From positions 1 to 34,973 of the forward strand of contig JAIOPV010000233.1 in assembly GCA_021413735.1 (NCBI GenBank): a stretch of 34,973 nt of DNA, written 5' to 3'. The translations under genes and the position numbers were made by a program. The stretch is from Planctomycetota bacterium. Its GTDB lineage: Bacteria; Planctomycetota; Planctomycetia; Gemmatales; Gemmataceae. Numbering within the stretch: the stretch's first letter is position 1; each line of letters opens with the position of its first letter. Shown in pieces: positions 24,351 to 32,708 of the stretch. The notes under the pieces were generated by a model that saw nothing but the letters and a program-made list of their open reading frames with translations, did not search any database and was not told the DNA's origin.

Positions 24351-26912
24351 ATGTCTCGCTTTCTGCTCCCGGTCGGGTTCGCCGTGTGCCTTGGTCTTGT
24401 CCTCGGACTTCCCGCCCCAACGGTCGCAGCCCCACCGCCGAAAGCCGAGGAAGAACTCGTCGACAAGGTCCGCAAGTCCATTGATGCGGGCGTTCGCTAC
24501 CTGATGAGTCAGCAGAAGCCGCAAGGGCACTGGGAAGGCATCGTCATCGGCTTCCTCGCCGACATGGAAGGCGGCAGTACCGGACTCGTCACACTCGCCC
24601 TGCTGAACTGCGGCGTGAAGCCAGACGACCCGAAACTCGCCAAGGCAATCAAGTATCTCCGCGAGCTTCCCCCCAAGAAAACCTACGTCGTCGCGCTGTG
24701 CAATCTCGTGTTCGCCGAGCTTCGCGATCCGAAGGATCTGCCCATCATCCAGAAGAACGCCGACTGGCTCATCAAGACTGGAGCTGGCTGGAAGGTCGAT
24801 TCCGATGGCCACGTCACCGGAACGCTGGAAGGGTGGAGCTATCCGCAAAGTCAGATGTCGGACAACTCGAACACGCAGTATGCGCTGTTGGGTCTGTATG
24901 CGGCCAAGCAGTCGGGCGCGAAGATTCACGACGATGTCTGGAAGGCCATACAGGAGTATTACACCCGCACTCAGGTCACGACCGATCAACTCCCGAACAC
25001 GGGTGCATGGCCGTACTACAACCCAATCGACGGCCGTGTGACCGATAAGCCGAGCATCAGCATGACGGTCGCCGGGGTCTGCGGGTTGCTCATCGCGCGG
25101 ATGGGCCTTGATGTGAACGAACACGGCCTTGATCCACAAACTGGCGTGGCGGCGAAGTGCGGTGTGTATGGCGAGAACTCGGCGTTGGTCAAGGGAATCA
25201 ACTGGGTCGCCGGGAACTTCAGCTTCGAGTCATCGAAATCGACGTATTACAACATTTACGGTGTCGAACGACTTGGTCGGCTTTCCGGGCAACGGTTCAT
25301 CGGAACGCACGACTGGTATCGCGAAGGTTGCGTGAAACTGCTCGCGATTCAAGAGCGAGCCGGCGATGGATCATTCACCGGCGGCAAGCAGGTCGATGCC
25401 ACCGCCCACCTCTCCACCGCGTTCTCGCTGCTGTTCTTATCGAAGGGGCGAACGCCGGTTCTCGTCAGCAAGTTCGCCTGGGGCGACTTTAAGATGGATG
25501 GCAACTCGATGACGGAGGTTGCCGTCGCGGGTAGCCCTGCCCCTGTTGGCGGATCGAACTGGAACCGCAAGCACAACGACACTCGCCACATCGTCGAGTT
25601 TTGTAGCAAGGAGCTGTTCAACAATGCGCCGTTGTCGTGGCAAGTTTACGATGCCCGCCGACGCTCCTTCGACAACGAAGGTCCGGGGGGGCGCAGTGGG
25701 AAAGAAAAGATTCTCGAAGAGGTTGGCGTTCTACTTCAGTCGCCCGTGCTGTACCTCAACGGTCACGGCCCAATGCGACTGACCGCAGCGCAGGAAGAGA
25801 TCATCAAGACGTACATCGAAGAGGGCGGGTTCCTCGTCGCCGAGGCGTGTTGCGGTGACCCCGTGTTCGCCGAATCGTTCCGCAAGACGATGGATCGCCT
25901 GTTCCCCGACAGCAAGCCCGCGTTCAAGCCAATGTCGCCCGATCACGCCATCCTGAAGATGTTTCCGGGCGTGCTGCCGACGGACTTCCCACAACTCGAA
26001 GTGATGAACCGTGGTTGCCGAACCGTGGCGGTGTTCAGTCCGGTGCCCCTCGCGGGGTACTGGGAAGAAGCGAAGTACATGCCGAAGGACTCGAAGAATC
26101 CCGCCAACCGCGGCGAGAAAGCCTTCTGCCTGATTCGCAACATCGTCGCTTACGCGACCGGAATGGAACTGCCCAAACCGAAGCTCTCGAAGACCGAGAT
26201 CGTACGCGGCGTGGAAACCGGTGTCACACGCAGCCACTTCAAGGCGGTGCAACTGAAGATCGGCAACAGCGATCTGCCGGCCCCGGACGCGCTGAAGAAT
26301 CTCATGGGCTATCTGCGAGATAAGGCTCGCCTGGAAGTCGCTCTCACGAGCGAAATCCTGCCGCCGTATGACGACAACGTGTTCAACTTCAAGTTCATGT
26401 ACATGCACGGTCGCAGGCTCAAGGACGACAAGGGCGAACAGATTCTCGGTGCTACCGACATCGAATCCATGCAGTCGAACTTGCAGTCGGGCGGGCTTCT
26501 GTTCGCGGACGCGGCATGTGGTGGTTACGAGCAATGGAAGACGTTCGATAAGTCGTTCCGCGAGTTGTGCCTGAAACTGTTCCCGGACAAGAAGCTCGAG
26601 GTGATTCAGGAGAAGTCGAGCGATGGCAAGGAAGACCCGCTGTACAAGATCGCACGCGATGCCGGGATCAACTTAAAGAGCACCAAGTGCCGACGTGAAC
26701 TGCCGGGCGATAAGGGAGCGGAGCCAGAGCTGCGGTCGTACCCAGCGCATCTGGAAGGGATCAAACTCGATGGTCGCTGGGTGGTGATTTACAGCAAGTA
26801 CGACATCGGGTGTGCAATTGAGGGGCACAAATCCGCGGACTGCCTCGGTTACGACAAGGAGAGCGCCTTGCAAATCGCGGCAGCCGTGGTGCTGTATTCG
26901 TTGAAGCGGTGA
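24351..26912 (+). CDS. Secreted alpha/alpha-toroid protein with two DUF4159 domains
   Basis: The 853-residue protein has a signal peptide (cleavage near PTVAA, residue 27). The region of about 35-370 has prenyltransferase/squalene-cyclase-type toroid repeats, with QQKPQGHWEG at 54-63 and ERAGDGSFTGG near 340. Two DUF4159 (glutamine-amidotransferase-like fold) regions follow. The first has SPVLYLNGHGPMRLTAAQEE, YIEEGGFLVAEACCGD and FRKTMDRLFPDS. The second has FKFMYMHGRRLKDDKG, LQSGGLLFADAACGG and FRELCLKLFPDKK. DUF4159 proteins often cluster with MoxR and DUF58, but here that pair is about 17 kb away. The function is unknown; a periplasmic binding or scaffold role is possible. GGAGGGG lies 7 nt before the ATG. 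It appears to be a single-gene unit. Confidence 0.85.
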   Translation: MSRFLLPVGFAVCLGLVLGLPAPTVAAPPPKAEEELVDKVRKSIDAGVRYLMSQQKPQGHWEGIVIGFLADMEGGSTGLVTLALLNCGVKPDDPKLAKAIKYLRELPPKKTYVVALCNLVFAELRDPKDLPIIQKNADWLIKTGAGWKVDSDGHVTGTLEGWSYPQSQMSDNSNTQYALLGLYAAKQSGAKIHDDVWKAIQEYYTRTQVTTDQLPNTGAWPYYNPIDGRVTDKPSISMTVAGVCGLLIARMGLDVNEHGLDPQTGVAAKCGVYGENSALVKGINWVAGNFSFESSKSTYYNIYGVERLGRLSGQRFIGTHDWYREGCVKLLAIQERAGDGSFTGGKQVDATAHLSTAFSLLFLSKGRTPVLVSKFAWGDFKMDGNSMTEVAVAGSPAPVGGSNWNRKHNDTRHIVEFCSKELFNNAPLSWQVYDARRRSFDNEGPGGRSGKEKILEEVGVLLQSPVLYLNGHGPMRLTAAQEEIIKTYIEEGGFLVAEACCGDPVFAESFRKTMDRLFPDSKPAFKPMSPDHAILKMFPGVLPTDFPQLEVMNRGCRTVAVFSPVPLAGYWEEAKYMPKDSKNPANRGEKAFCLIRNIVAYATGMELPKPKLSKTEIVRGVETGVTRSHFKAVQLKIGNSDLPAPDALKNLMGYLRDKARLEVALTSEILPPYDDNVFNFKFMYMHGRRLKDDKGEQILGATDIESMQSNLQSGGLLFADAACGGYEQWKTFDKSFRELCLKLFPDKKLEVIQEKSSDGKEDPLYKIARDAGINLKSTKCRRELPGDKGAEPELRSYPAHLEGIKLDGRWVVIYSKYDIGCAIEGHKSADCLGYDKESALQIAAAVVLYSLKR

Positions 26913-26925
26913 GGCAAAAGCAGCG

Positions 26926-27147
26926 TCAGCCCCCGATGTTGCCCGTGGGGTCGATGTTCGTCTTCGGGCCGACAGCACGATCATCATCGGGAAGCGCGAG
27001 TCGGGCCCGACCGCGTTTTTCTTGCTCTTCGATCGTGTAACCAGGCGCATCGGCGCGATCCATTTGCCGAACAGCCAATGGGCCCGCGAATCGCGTACAC
27101 GCGGTGGACGAGAGCAGCACAATCACCATCATCAACACACGGCGCAT
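26926..27147 (-). CDS. Small putative lipoprotein
   Basis: The 73-residue product begins MRRVLMMVIVLLSSTACTRF, a short signal peptide with a lipobox-like STAC (Cys17). The mature part is short, charged and Gly/Pro-containing (GYTIEEQEKRGRARLALPDD and a final DPTGNIGG), with no recognised domain. GAGGAG lies 8 nt before the ATG, which strongly supports translation. It is convergent with the DUF4159 gene, whose stop is 13 nt away. The function is unknown. Confidence 0.75.
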   Translation of the reverse strand: MRRVLMMVIVLLSSTACTRFAGPLAVRQMDRADAPGYTIEEQEKRGRARLALPDDDRAVGPKTNIDPTGNIGG

Positions 27148-27414
27148 GGCTCACTCCTCAAGACGACCGGAACTCCTTCATCCACCATTATCACTCGCAT
27201 TCCAAATCCTTGCCTCGTCTGAAACGAGCTAGTGTCCAGTTGTTGCGTGGCCCAATCGAACCACTCGGCACAATCCACCTTGCCGACCCGTCTTGAGCAG
27301 ACATTGCCAGCCCCATAAGATAACTCCGACCTTCCAACCTACCCGATTTTTCGCCAACCGTTCGGGCACCTTCGCTCCGTGGTTGGGTAACACCCTACCG
27401 CGGGGTCCGTCCTC

Positions 27415-28695
27415 ATGGCCGCGACCAAAAATCCCACGAAGAGCAGGTCCGACGAGTACCCGGACGACATCTTCAAAGACACCCGAATGTCCTTCGGGGA
27501 TCACATTGAAGAACTGCGCGTCCGCATGTTCAAAGCCATCAAATGGCTCGTTTTCTTCCTCATCATCGGGTTCGTCCTCGACGGCATCGGGGACGCCATG
27601 AAAAACCCAAAGATCGGCGTCGGCAAGCCGATGCTCAAGGTCATCACTGAGCCGGTCGAGTCCCAGGTCCGCGACTTCTATTACCGTCGCATCGAGAAAG
27701 TTGCAAAGGATAAATTCGCCGAGCAGGCGACTCAAACGCCTCAACAAAAGCAGGAAATTCAGCGGGTTCTTCTGAAGGTGGACATGGCGAAGGGCAACAC
27801 GGACGACCTCAGCCCCGACGAGTTAGACATCTACAAGAAGACCCCGCAGGCTGTTCAGAAGAAGCTGGAGAAACTGGGCAACAGCCTGAGTGAGCTCAGC
27901 ACGGAGGAAATCGCCATCCTCCGTAACGCTCCTCGGAAAATGCCGATGACCTTGCCAACCGCCCCACTCGCGGAAGCCCTCGGCATCCCTTCCACTCAGG
28001 TCAAGGCGTCAGAAATCCAACTCGAAGTGGAGGTTATTCCTGCGCGATTCACTCACCTCAGCGGGATGGGCGAGGGGCTACTTGAGAATCGACAATACCT
28101 CAGCACCCTGAGCGTGCAAGAGGGATTTGTGGTGTACTTCAAGGTGTCGATTCTGTGCAGCTTTGTCTTGGCGAGTCCGTTCATCCTGTTTCAGTTCTGG
28201 GCGTTCGTCGGAGCAGGGTTATATCCGCACGAGAAGAAGCACGTCTACACCATGTTCGCCCCCAGCGTCGTGCTGTTCCTCGCGGGTGTCTTCCTGTGTC
28301 AGTTCATCGTGTTGCCCGGGGCGGTGAAGGCACTGCTTGGCTTCAACGAATGGCTCGGTCTCGACCCCGAGATCCGGCTCCGCGAATGGCTTGGGTTGGC
28401 GCTCATCCTGCCGCTCGTGTTCGGAATCTCGTTCCAGACGCCGTTGGTGATGGTCTTCCTGAATCGCATTGGGATCTTCACCGCCCAGGACTACCTCTCG
28501 AAGTGGCGACATGCACTGATGGTGCTGGCGGTCTTCTCCGCCGTCCTTACGCCAACTCCCGACGTGATTACGATGATGTACCTCTTCATCCCGATGTTTG
28601 GGCTGTATCTCGTGGGAATCGTGGTGTGTCACTACTTCCCAGGGGTGCCAGAGGATGAGGATGAAGCCGTGGCCGCTGAGGAAGTGGCGGTCTAA
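27415..28695 (+). CDS. tatC: Twin-arginine translocase subunit TatC with long periplasmic insert
   Basis: The 426-residue protein is the core membrane receptor of the Tat pathway, which exports folded proteins. The N-terminal TatC signature MSFGDHIEELRVRMFKAI (25-42) precedes TM1 (about 43-60). TM2 starts with the conserved LSVQEGFVVYFKVSIL (232-247), and FQFWAFVGAGLYPHEKKH (260-276) is the usual cytoplasmic loop. LGISFQTPLVMVFL-like GISFQTPLVMVFLNRIGI and the final SAVLTPTPDVITMM follow. Between TM1 and TM2 there are about 175 residues, rich in Lys/Glu/Gln, where most TatC proteins have a short loop. The C-terminus is acidic (PEDEDEAVAAEE). No tatA is visible nearby. Confidence 0.93.
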   Translation: MAATKNPTKSRSDEYPDDIFKDTRMSFGDHIEELRVRMFKAIKWLVFFLIIGFVLDGIGDAMKNPKIGVGKPMLKVITEPVESQVRDFYYRRIEKVAKDKFAEQATQTPQQKQEIQRVLLKVDMAKGNTDDLSPDELDIYKKTPQAVQKKLEKLGNSLSELSTEEIAILRNAPRKMPMTLPTAPLAEALGIPSTQVKASEIQLEVEVIPARFTHLSGMGEGLLENRQYLSTLSVQEGFVVYFKVSILCSFVLASPFILFQFWAFVGAGLYPHEKKHVYTMFAPSVVLFLAGVFLCQFIVLPGAVKALLGFNEWLGLDPEIRLREWLGLALILPLVFGISFQTPLVMVFLNRIGIFTAQDYLSKWRHALMVLAVFSAVLTPTPDVITMMYLFIPMFGLYLVGIVVCHYFPGVPEDEDEAVAAEEVAV

Positions 28696-28722
28696 CAACT
28701 CGTGCCGGACTGGCTTTTCTCC

Positions 28723-28833
28723 GTGGACCGCGGGCGGCTCGCCCGCAAAGCCTGTCGAGTTCGGTTGGGTCAAGGTTGTCCCCGGACAGCGATTGGTGAT
28801 GTTCAGGCAGCGGGCGAGCCGCCCGCGGTCCAC
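28723..28833. repeat. Perfect 24-bp inverted repeat between tatC and cobA-hemD
   Basis: Arms at 28723-28746 and 28810-28833 match exactly, separated by 63 nt. Each arm contains an inner hairpin, GCGGGC-GGCTC-GCCCGC. It starts 27 nt after the tatC stop and carries no gene of its own. The spacing is too long for a typical terminator, so it is better read as a repeat element. Confidence 0.85.
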
Positions 28834-28892
28834 AGACGAAGACAACAGCACCAAGCCGAAGTAAGTTCCGTCCGCCGACGAAGATGCCGATT

Positions 28893-28966
28893 ACTTTCGT
28901 CATTCGGTTTTTGTCATTCGTCATTCCTTCGTCATTGGTGGGTCATTGGTGGGTCCTTCGTCATTA
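28893..28966. repeat. Tandem TCATT-type short repeats before cobA-hemD
   Basis: The sequence TTCGTCATTC/TTGTCATTC/GTCATTGGTGGG recurs six times in about 75 nt. Spacing is irregular, so it is not a CRISPR array. The last copies overlap the possible start codons TTG 28946 and GTG 28949 of the next gene. Confidence 0.6.
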
Positions 28967-30505
28967 ACGCAGCCCAACGTGTTCCTCGTGGGGGCTGGCC
29001 CTGGCAGTCCAGGGCTGCTCACGCTCCGTGCCGCCGAAGTGTTGGCCCGTGCTGACCTCGTTCTGTTCGACCAACTCGTTCCCGAACGGCTGCTCGAACT
29101 CGCTCCGCCGACCGCTCGGAAAGTCTGCGTTCGCGATCTGCCCGGACAGCACCCGGAGAAGTACCCGCACATTCACGCACTGCTCATCGAAACCGCTCGC
29201 GCCGGGAAAACCGTCGTGCGGCTCAAGGGTGGTGATCCGCTGATTTTCGGTCGCGGAGGCGAAGAAGCCGAGGCACTGCGAACAGCGGGTATCCCTTACG
29301 AAATCGTGCCTGGCGTGAGTGCTGCCATCGCTGCCGGGTCGTACCTCGAAATCCCGCTGACCCACCGCGAATACGCCAGCGCCATCGCCTTTGTGACCGG
29401 CCACGAACTGCCGAACAAACCCGGCAATCGCATCGACTGGAAAGCCATCGCGGGGTTTCCGGGCACGCTCGCAATTTACATGGGCATCGCTCGGCTTCCG
29501 ATCATCGTCTCCGAACTGTTGAAGTTCGGCAAAGACCCCGACACGCCCGCCGCCATCGTCGAGCGTGCCTCGTGTGGCGAACAACGATCGGTCTACTCGC
29601 GGCTCGCTGATCTGGAACTCACTCGCCGAAACGCCGGGCTTGAAGCTCCGGGGTTGATTCTCATCGGCGATGCTGTCGCGAGGCGTGCCCCGCATCCGTG
29701 GTCTGAGTCGCGACCGCTGTTTGGGCGTCGCGTGCTGGTGACGCGACCAAGCCATCAGGCGATGGGCATGGTGAAGAAGCTCGAACTCCTCGGAGCGGTT
29801 GTCTCGCGGCTCAGTGCGGTCGAAATTCGCGAGCCAGCCGACTTCTCGCTCGTCGATCGTGCCATCGACCAACTCAGCCGCCACGAATGGGATTGGCTTG
29901 TTTTCACGAGCGCCAACGGCGTTCATGCTCTGCTTCGGCGACTGGAGACGCTTGGCCGTGACCTCCGCGTTCTCGGAAGCGTGAAACTCGCCGCCATCGG
30001 CCCAAAGACTGCTGACGCTCTGCGCGAATATCGCCTGCGGGCCGATCTCGTGCCAGCTTCGACGTTCTCCTCAGAGGGTCTGGCGACAGCGCTTTCGCCG
30101 CACGTTGCTGGTCAGCGTGTGCTGCTGGCGCGTGCGAATCGGGGTCGCGCTCTGCTTCATGACGAGCTGGCGAAGGTTGCGGCTCAAATCGAACAGGTCG
30201 CCGTGTACGATCAGGTTGATGCCGTTGCCACCGATGCGACGGTGTTGGACGCCCTGCGACGCGGAGAAATTCGATATGTGACGCTGCCGAGTTCCAACAT
30301 CGCACGCGGCGTTCTCGGTGCCTTCGACGAAACGATCAGCGGTCGGGTGACTCGGGGCGAGATTCGCCTGGTGGCAATCAGCCCCGAGACAGGGAATGCA
30401 GTGCGGGAGTTGGGGTATCCGGTAGCTGCCGAGGCGGACGTGTTCACGGAAGACGGACTCATCGACGCGGTCGTTCGGCTGGCGCAGTCCGAGCCTGCGC
30501 ACTGA
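28949..30505 (+). CDS. cobA: Uroporphyrinogen-III C-methyltransferase / uroporphyrinogen-III synthase fusion
   Basis: The protein of about 518 residues combines two steps at the branch to sirohaem and cobalamin. The N-terminal SUMT domain (about 1-245) shows VFLVGAGPGSPGLLTLRA, RLKGGDPLIFGRGGEEAE, IVPGVSAAIAAGSYLEIP and IYMGIARLPIIVSEL. It transfers two methyl groups from SAM to uroporphyrinogen III. The C-terminal HemD-like domain (about 255-515) shows GRRVLVTRPSHQAMGM, DWLVFTSANGVHALLRRL and LAAIGPKTADALREYRL, typical of uroporphyrinogen-III synthase. The start is uncertain: TTG 28946, GTG 28949 or GTG 28979. The last begins right at the conserved fold but has no ribosome-binding site. Confidence 0.92.
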   Translation: MGPSSLTQPNVFLVGAGPGSPGLLTLRAAEVLARADLVLFDQLVPERLLELAPPTARKVCVRDLPGQHPEKYPHIHALLIETARAGKTVVRLKGGDPLIFGRGGEEAEALRTAGIPYEIVPGVSAAIAAGSYLEIPLTHREYASAIAFVTGHELPNKPGNRIDWKAIAGFPGTLAIYMGIARLPIIVSELLKFGKDPDTPAAIVERASCGEQRSVYSRLADLELTRRNAGLEAPGLILIGDAVARRAPHPWSESRPLFGRRVLVTRPSHQAMGMVKKLELLGAVVSRLSAVEIREPADFSLVDRAIDQLSRHEWDWLVFTSANGVHALLRRLETLGRDLRVLGSVKLAAIGPKTADALREYRLRADLVPASTFSSEGLATALSPHVAGQRVLLARANRGRALLHDELAKVAAQIEQVAVYDQVDAVATDATVLDALRRGEIRYVTLPSSNIARGVLGAFDETISGRVTRGEIRLVAISPETGNAVRELGYPVAAEADVFTEDGLIDAVVRLAQSEPAH

Positions 30506-30517
30506 TCCGGAAACCCA

Positions 30518-30718
30518 TCATTTCAAGTCTTTTGACGCATTGAAGGCCAAATACGCGACGATGGCCGAGGCCAGGAAACCCAGCACATCGACAAACGTGA
30601 AGGGGTTATCCGCGCTGTCCTTCGGTTTGAAGGGCACGCCAATAATGAGATCGAGTAGGAAAATGAGGAGCATCAGGATCGCGACCCCGAGCGACCCGAA
30701 GCAGAGAATCTTGTCCAT
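30518..30718 (-). CDS. Small two-helix membrane protein
   Basis: The 66-residue product starts MDKILCFGSLGVAILMLLIF (first hydrophobic helix), continues LLDLIIGVPFKPKDSADNPF and ends with a second hydrophobic segment FVDVLGFLASAIVAYLAFN and a charged tail. No named domain is recognised. The ATG at 30718 is preferred over a longer form starting at 30784 because it begins the first helix and has GGAAAGG about 10 nt upstream. It is convergent with cobA-hemD (12-nt gap). The function is unknown. Confidence 0.75.
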   Translation of the reverse strand: MDKILCFGSLGVAILMLLIFLLDLIIGVPFKPKDSADNPFTFVDVLGFLASAIVAYLAFNASKDLK

Positions 30719-31133
30719 CGCCCGACCTTTCCACAGCCTCGCGGCAGAAACGGACTTGCCACAATCCCGAGACCAATCCGGCATTGGCCGTCAGGATAGG
30801 GCGAGTCGCCGGTTACGGACACGGGCAGATTCGAGTGTCGGCAATTCTACCCTTGAGTTCCTGAGTCGCAACAGCCGACTTTCGACGCTTCTCGAGATCA
30901 GCTCGCTCTTTACCCCGAATGAATCCTATAACCCACATCTTCGTTGTCCTTGCTCCAACATTCCTGTCAGGCTACGGAATCCGCTCATAACAACTTCATG
31001 TTTTTTCGGGCAAGTTGGTCGCGGCCAGAAGCCTTGCTATAATTAGTGTTTAGATCACGGAATACTCTTTCCGCCCAGCCGTTATCGTTCTTCTGGCCAT
31101 TTGTTTCGCTCCATCTCCAAAGAAGGGACTGTC
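30719..31133. other. Gene-poor interval upstream of DUF1559 gene
   Basis: This stretch of about 415 bases has no convincing gene on either strand. Base composition is less GC-rich than the surroundings, especially from about 30890 to 31130. It contains the promoter-like pair at 31015-31043 and the ribosome-binding site of the next gene. It probably also includes the upstream region of the small minus-strand membrane gene. I saw no palindrome of note. Confidence 0.6.
31015..31043 (+). promoter_or_regulatory. Sigma-70-like promoter
   Basis: TTGGTC (31015-31020) and TATAAT (31038-31043) are separated by 17 nt, the ideal spacing. A perfect -10 hexamer in this GC-rich genome is notable. It lies about 90 nt upstream of the GTG start at 31134, so it would drive the DUF1559 gene with a leader of about 80 nt. 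Confidence 0.65.
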
Positions 31134-32036
31134 GTGATTTCTCACAAAAGTCGCCGTTCGGCGGCATTCACGCTCATCGAGCTGCTAGTCGTCATTGCGA
31201 TCATCGCGATTTTGATTGGGCTGTTGCTCCCCGCAGTCCAGAAGGTTCGTGAAAGCGCTGCTCGAATGAGCTGCAGCAACAACCTGAAGCAAATCGGCAT
31301 TGCGGTTCACGCACATCACGACACCCTTGGCGCCCTTCCGCACTGTAGCTCGGGTTGGGTCTACCCTCCGACTTACACGAACCCAGGCCAACCAACGACA
31401 CTCGGCGCACAACAAGCCGGCTGGCTGTTCCAGATTCTGCCGTACATCGAACAGAACAACGTGTTCACCGGTGCCGGGCAAACCTCAGTCGCGAACTGCC
31501 AGATTCAAGCGATCAGCACTCCGATCAAGACGTACTTCTGTTCCGCGCGTGGCGCCCCCCGCGTCTTCAGTCAGGGCTTTTGGTATGGCCCGTCGGGCAC
31601 CTATGGGCACGCTCAGACTGACTACGCCGGCAGCAACATCGACAATACCGGCGCCATCGTCAACCACGATGCAAGCGATTCGTCGAACAAGGGCCTGATC
31701 CGTTTCCTCGATGTCCTCGATGGCACGAGCAACACCATGCTCGGTGGCGAAAAGAGCCTCGATCCAGCAGCTCTCGGTGGTTTCCAGGGCGACGACAACG
31801 AAGGCTACACCTCCGGTTGGGACCACGACACGATGCGAGCGGCGAATTCGAGCCATCCACCGCAACGCGACAAAGCCGGCGTTGGCGGCAACGACCGTTT
31901 CGGCAGCCCACACACGGCCGGGTTCAACGCGGTGTTCTGCGACGGCTCCGTGAAGATGGTTCCGTTCAGCATCGACATCACGGTTTACACCAACATTTCG
32001 AGCCGGTCCGACGGTCAGGTGATCCCGAATTGGTGA
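31134..32036 (+). CDS. DUF1559 prepilin-like protein
   Basis: The 300-residue protein has the standard DUF1559 layout: [20 protein letters not shown] leader (positions 7-26), then [55 protein letters not shown] and a C-terminal [20 protein letters not shown]. The residue before the prepilin cleavage site is Ala (A-FTLIE) instead of the usual Gly. GTG 31134 is chosen because AAGAAGGGA is about 7 nt upstream; a TTG at 31101 is possible but has no such site. The protein is expected to be exported and pilin-like or surface-associated. A promoter lies upstream and a hairpin directly downstream, then a lipoprotein gene. Confidence 0.93.
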   Translation: MISHKSRRSAAFTLIELLVVIAIIAILIGLLLPAVQKVRESAARMSCSNNLKQIGIAVHAHHDTLGALPHCSSGWVYPPTYTNPGQPTTLGAQQAGWLFQILPYIEQNNVFTGAGQTSVANCQIQAISTPIKTYFCSARGAPRVFSQGFWYGPSGTYGHAQTDYAGSNIDNTGAIVNHDASDSSNKGLIRFLDVLDGTSNTMLGGEKSLDPAALGGFQGDDNEGYTSGWDHDTMRAANSSHPPQRDKAGVGGNDRFGSPHTAGFNAVFCDGSVKMVPFSIDITVYTNISSRSDGQVIPNW

Positions 32037-32058
32037 TTCCCCAACGTCGTTCCGGGCG

Positions 32059-32086
32059 GGGCGATTTCCTCTCATGGAGATCGCCC
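32059..32086 (+). terminator. Hairpin after DUF1559, terminator or attenuator
   Basis: GGGCGATTTCC (32059-32069) pairs with GGAGATCGCCC (32076-32086), an 11-bp stem with one G-U pair and a 6-nt loop, followed by GTTTCATT. It is 23 nt after the DUF1559 stop and 33 nt before the lipoprotein ATG. It could reduce read-through so that the upstream gene is made in excess. Confidence 0.65.
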
Positions 32087-32118
32087 GTTTCATTCCTCTC
32101 CTTCATTCGCAGACACCC

Positions 32119-32577
32119 ATGATCGCTTTCTCCAGACGCCTCGCACCGCTGGGCTTGGTACTCCTTGCCAGCCTGGGCTGTTCCGAGAATAAACCGACCG
32201 AAGATGGAAAAGTAGTCGTGAAGGGCAAACTTCTCGACAACGGCAAGCCGCTCGTTCTGACGCCGAGTCTCGCGAGTCTGCCCAAAGGGGCGACAGGCGT
32301 TCCCCCTGGCACCGGTGGTGGCGTGACCTTGACGATTGTGTTCGTTCCGGTCGACTCGAATGAGCAGACACAGGCCAAACCGAACCTCGAAAACATGACC
32401 TTCGAGGCGAACCTGAAACCCGGCAAGTACAAGGTTGCCGTGACCGCGAAGTTCGGTATCGCTCCCGATGCCCCCGAGTACTTCAAGGGAATCTTCACTC
32501 TCGACAGGACGCAGATCGTGCGCGAGGTCAAGGCTGGTGAAGACATCGTGATCGATGTGAGCAAGCCACAAGGCTGA
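32119..32577 (+). CDS. Putative lipoprotein downstream of DUF1559
   Basis: The 152-residue protein begins with a signal peptide ending LVLLASLGCSENK (Cys21, lipobox-like). The mature part is a predicted beta-rich domain: KVVVKGKLLDNGKPLVL, LTIVFVPVDSNEQ, TFEANLKPGKYKVAVTAKF and a final EDIVIDVSK. It resembles the carboxypeptidase-regulatory-like small lipoproteins that commonly follow DUF1559 genes in planctomycetes. The ATG at 32119 is chosen as the start of the signal peptide; an upstream ATG at 32074 would overlap the hairpin. The function is unknown. Confidence 0.82.
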   Translation: MIAFSRRLAPLGLVLLASLGCSENKPTEDGKVVVKGKLLDNGKPLVLTPSLASLPKGATGVPPGTGGGVTLTIVFVPVDSNEQTQAKPNLENMTFEANLKPGKYKVAVTAKFGIAPDAPEYFKGIFTLDRTQIVREVKAGEDIVIDVSKPQG

Positions 32578-32596
32578 CCCCGCCGACACCGTATTT

Positions 32597-32637
32597 ACCG
32601 ACGGCTGCACCCGCGTTTGCGTGGTTCGGCCGTCGGT
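32597..32637 (+). terminator. Terminator-like hairpin after the lipoprotein gene
   Basis: ACCGACGGC (32597-32605) and GCCGTCGGT (32629-32637) form a perfect 9-bp stem with a 23-nt loop that can pair further (CACCCGC with GCGTGG, imperfectly). TCTGCTTTC follows. It lies 20 nt after the lipoprotein stop. Confidence 0.6.
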
Positions 32638-32708
32638 TCTGCTTTCAACGCACTCCCTTTGTTACTACCCTGACAGTATCAACACCCGCCTGCTTCGAGG
32701 AGCCACAA

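Noticed and set aside
28893-28966. CRISPR-like array
   Set aside because: The repeat units are only 5-10 nt, irregular, and without spacers of constant size; there are no cas genes.
28702-29055. Open frame over the 24-bp inverted repeat between tatC and cobA-hemD
   Set aside because: It reads through the repeat and into the cobA-hemD coding region in another frame, with no ribosome-binding site or domain.
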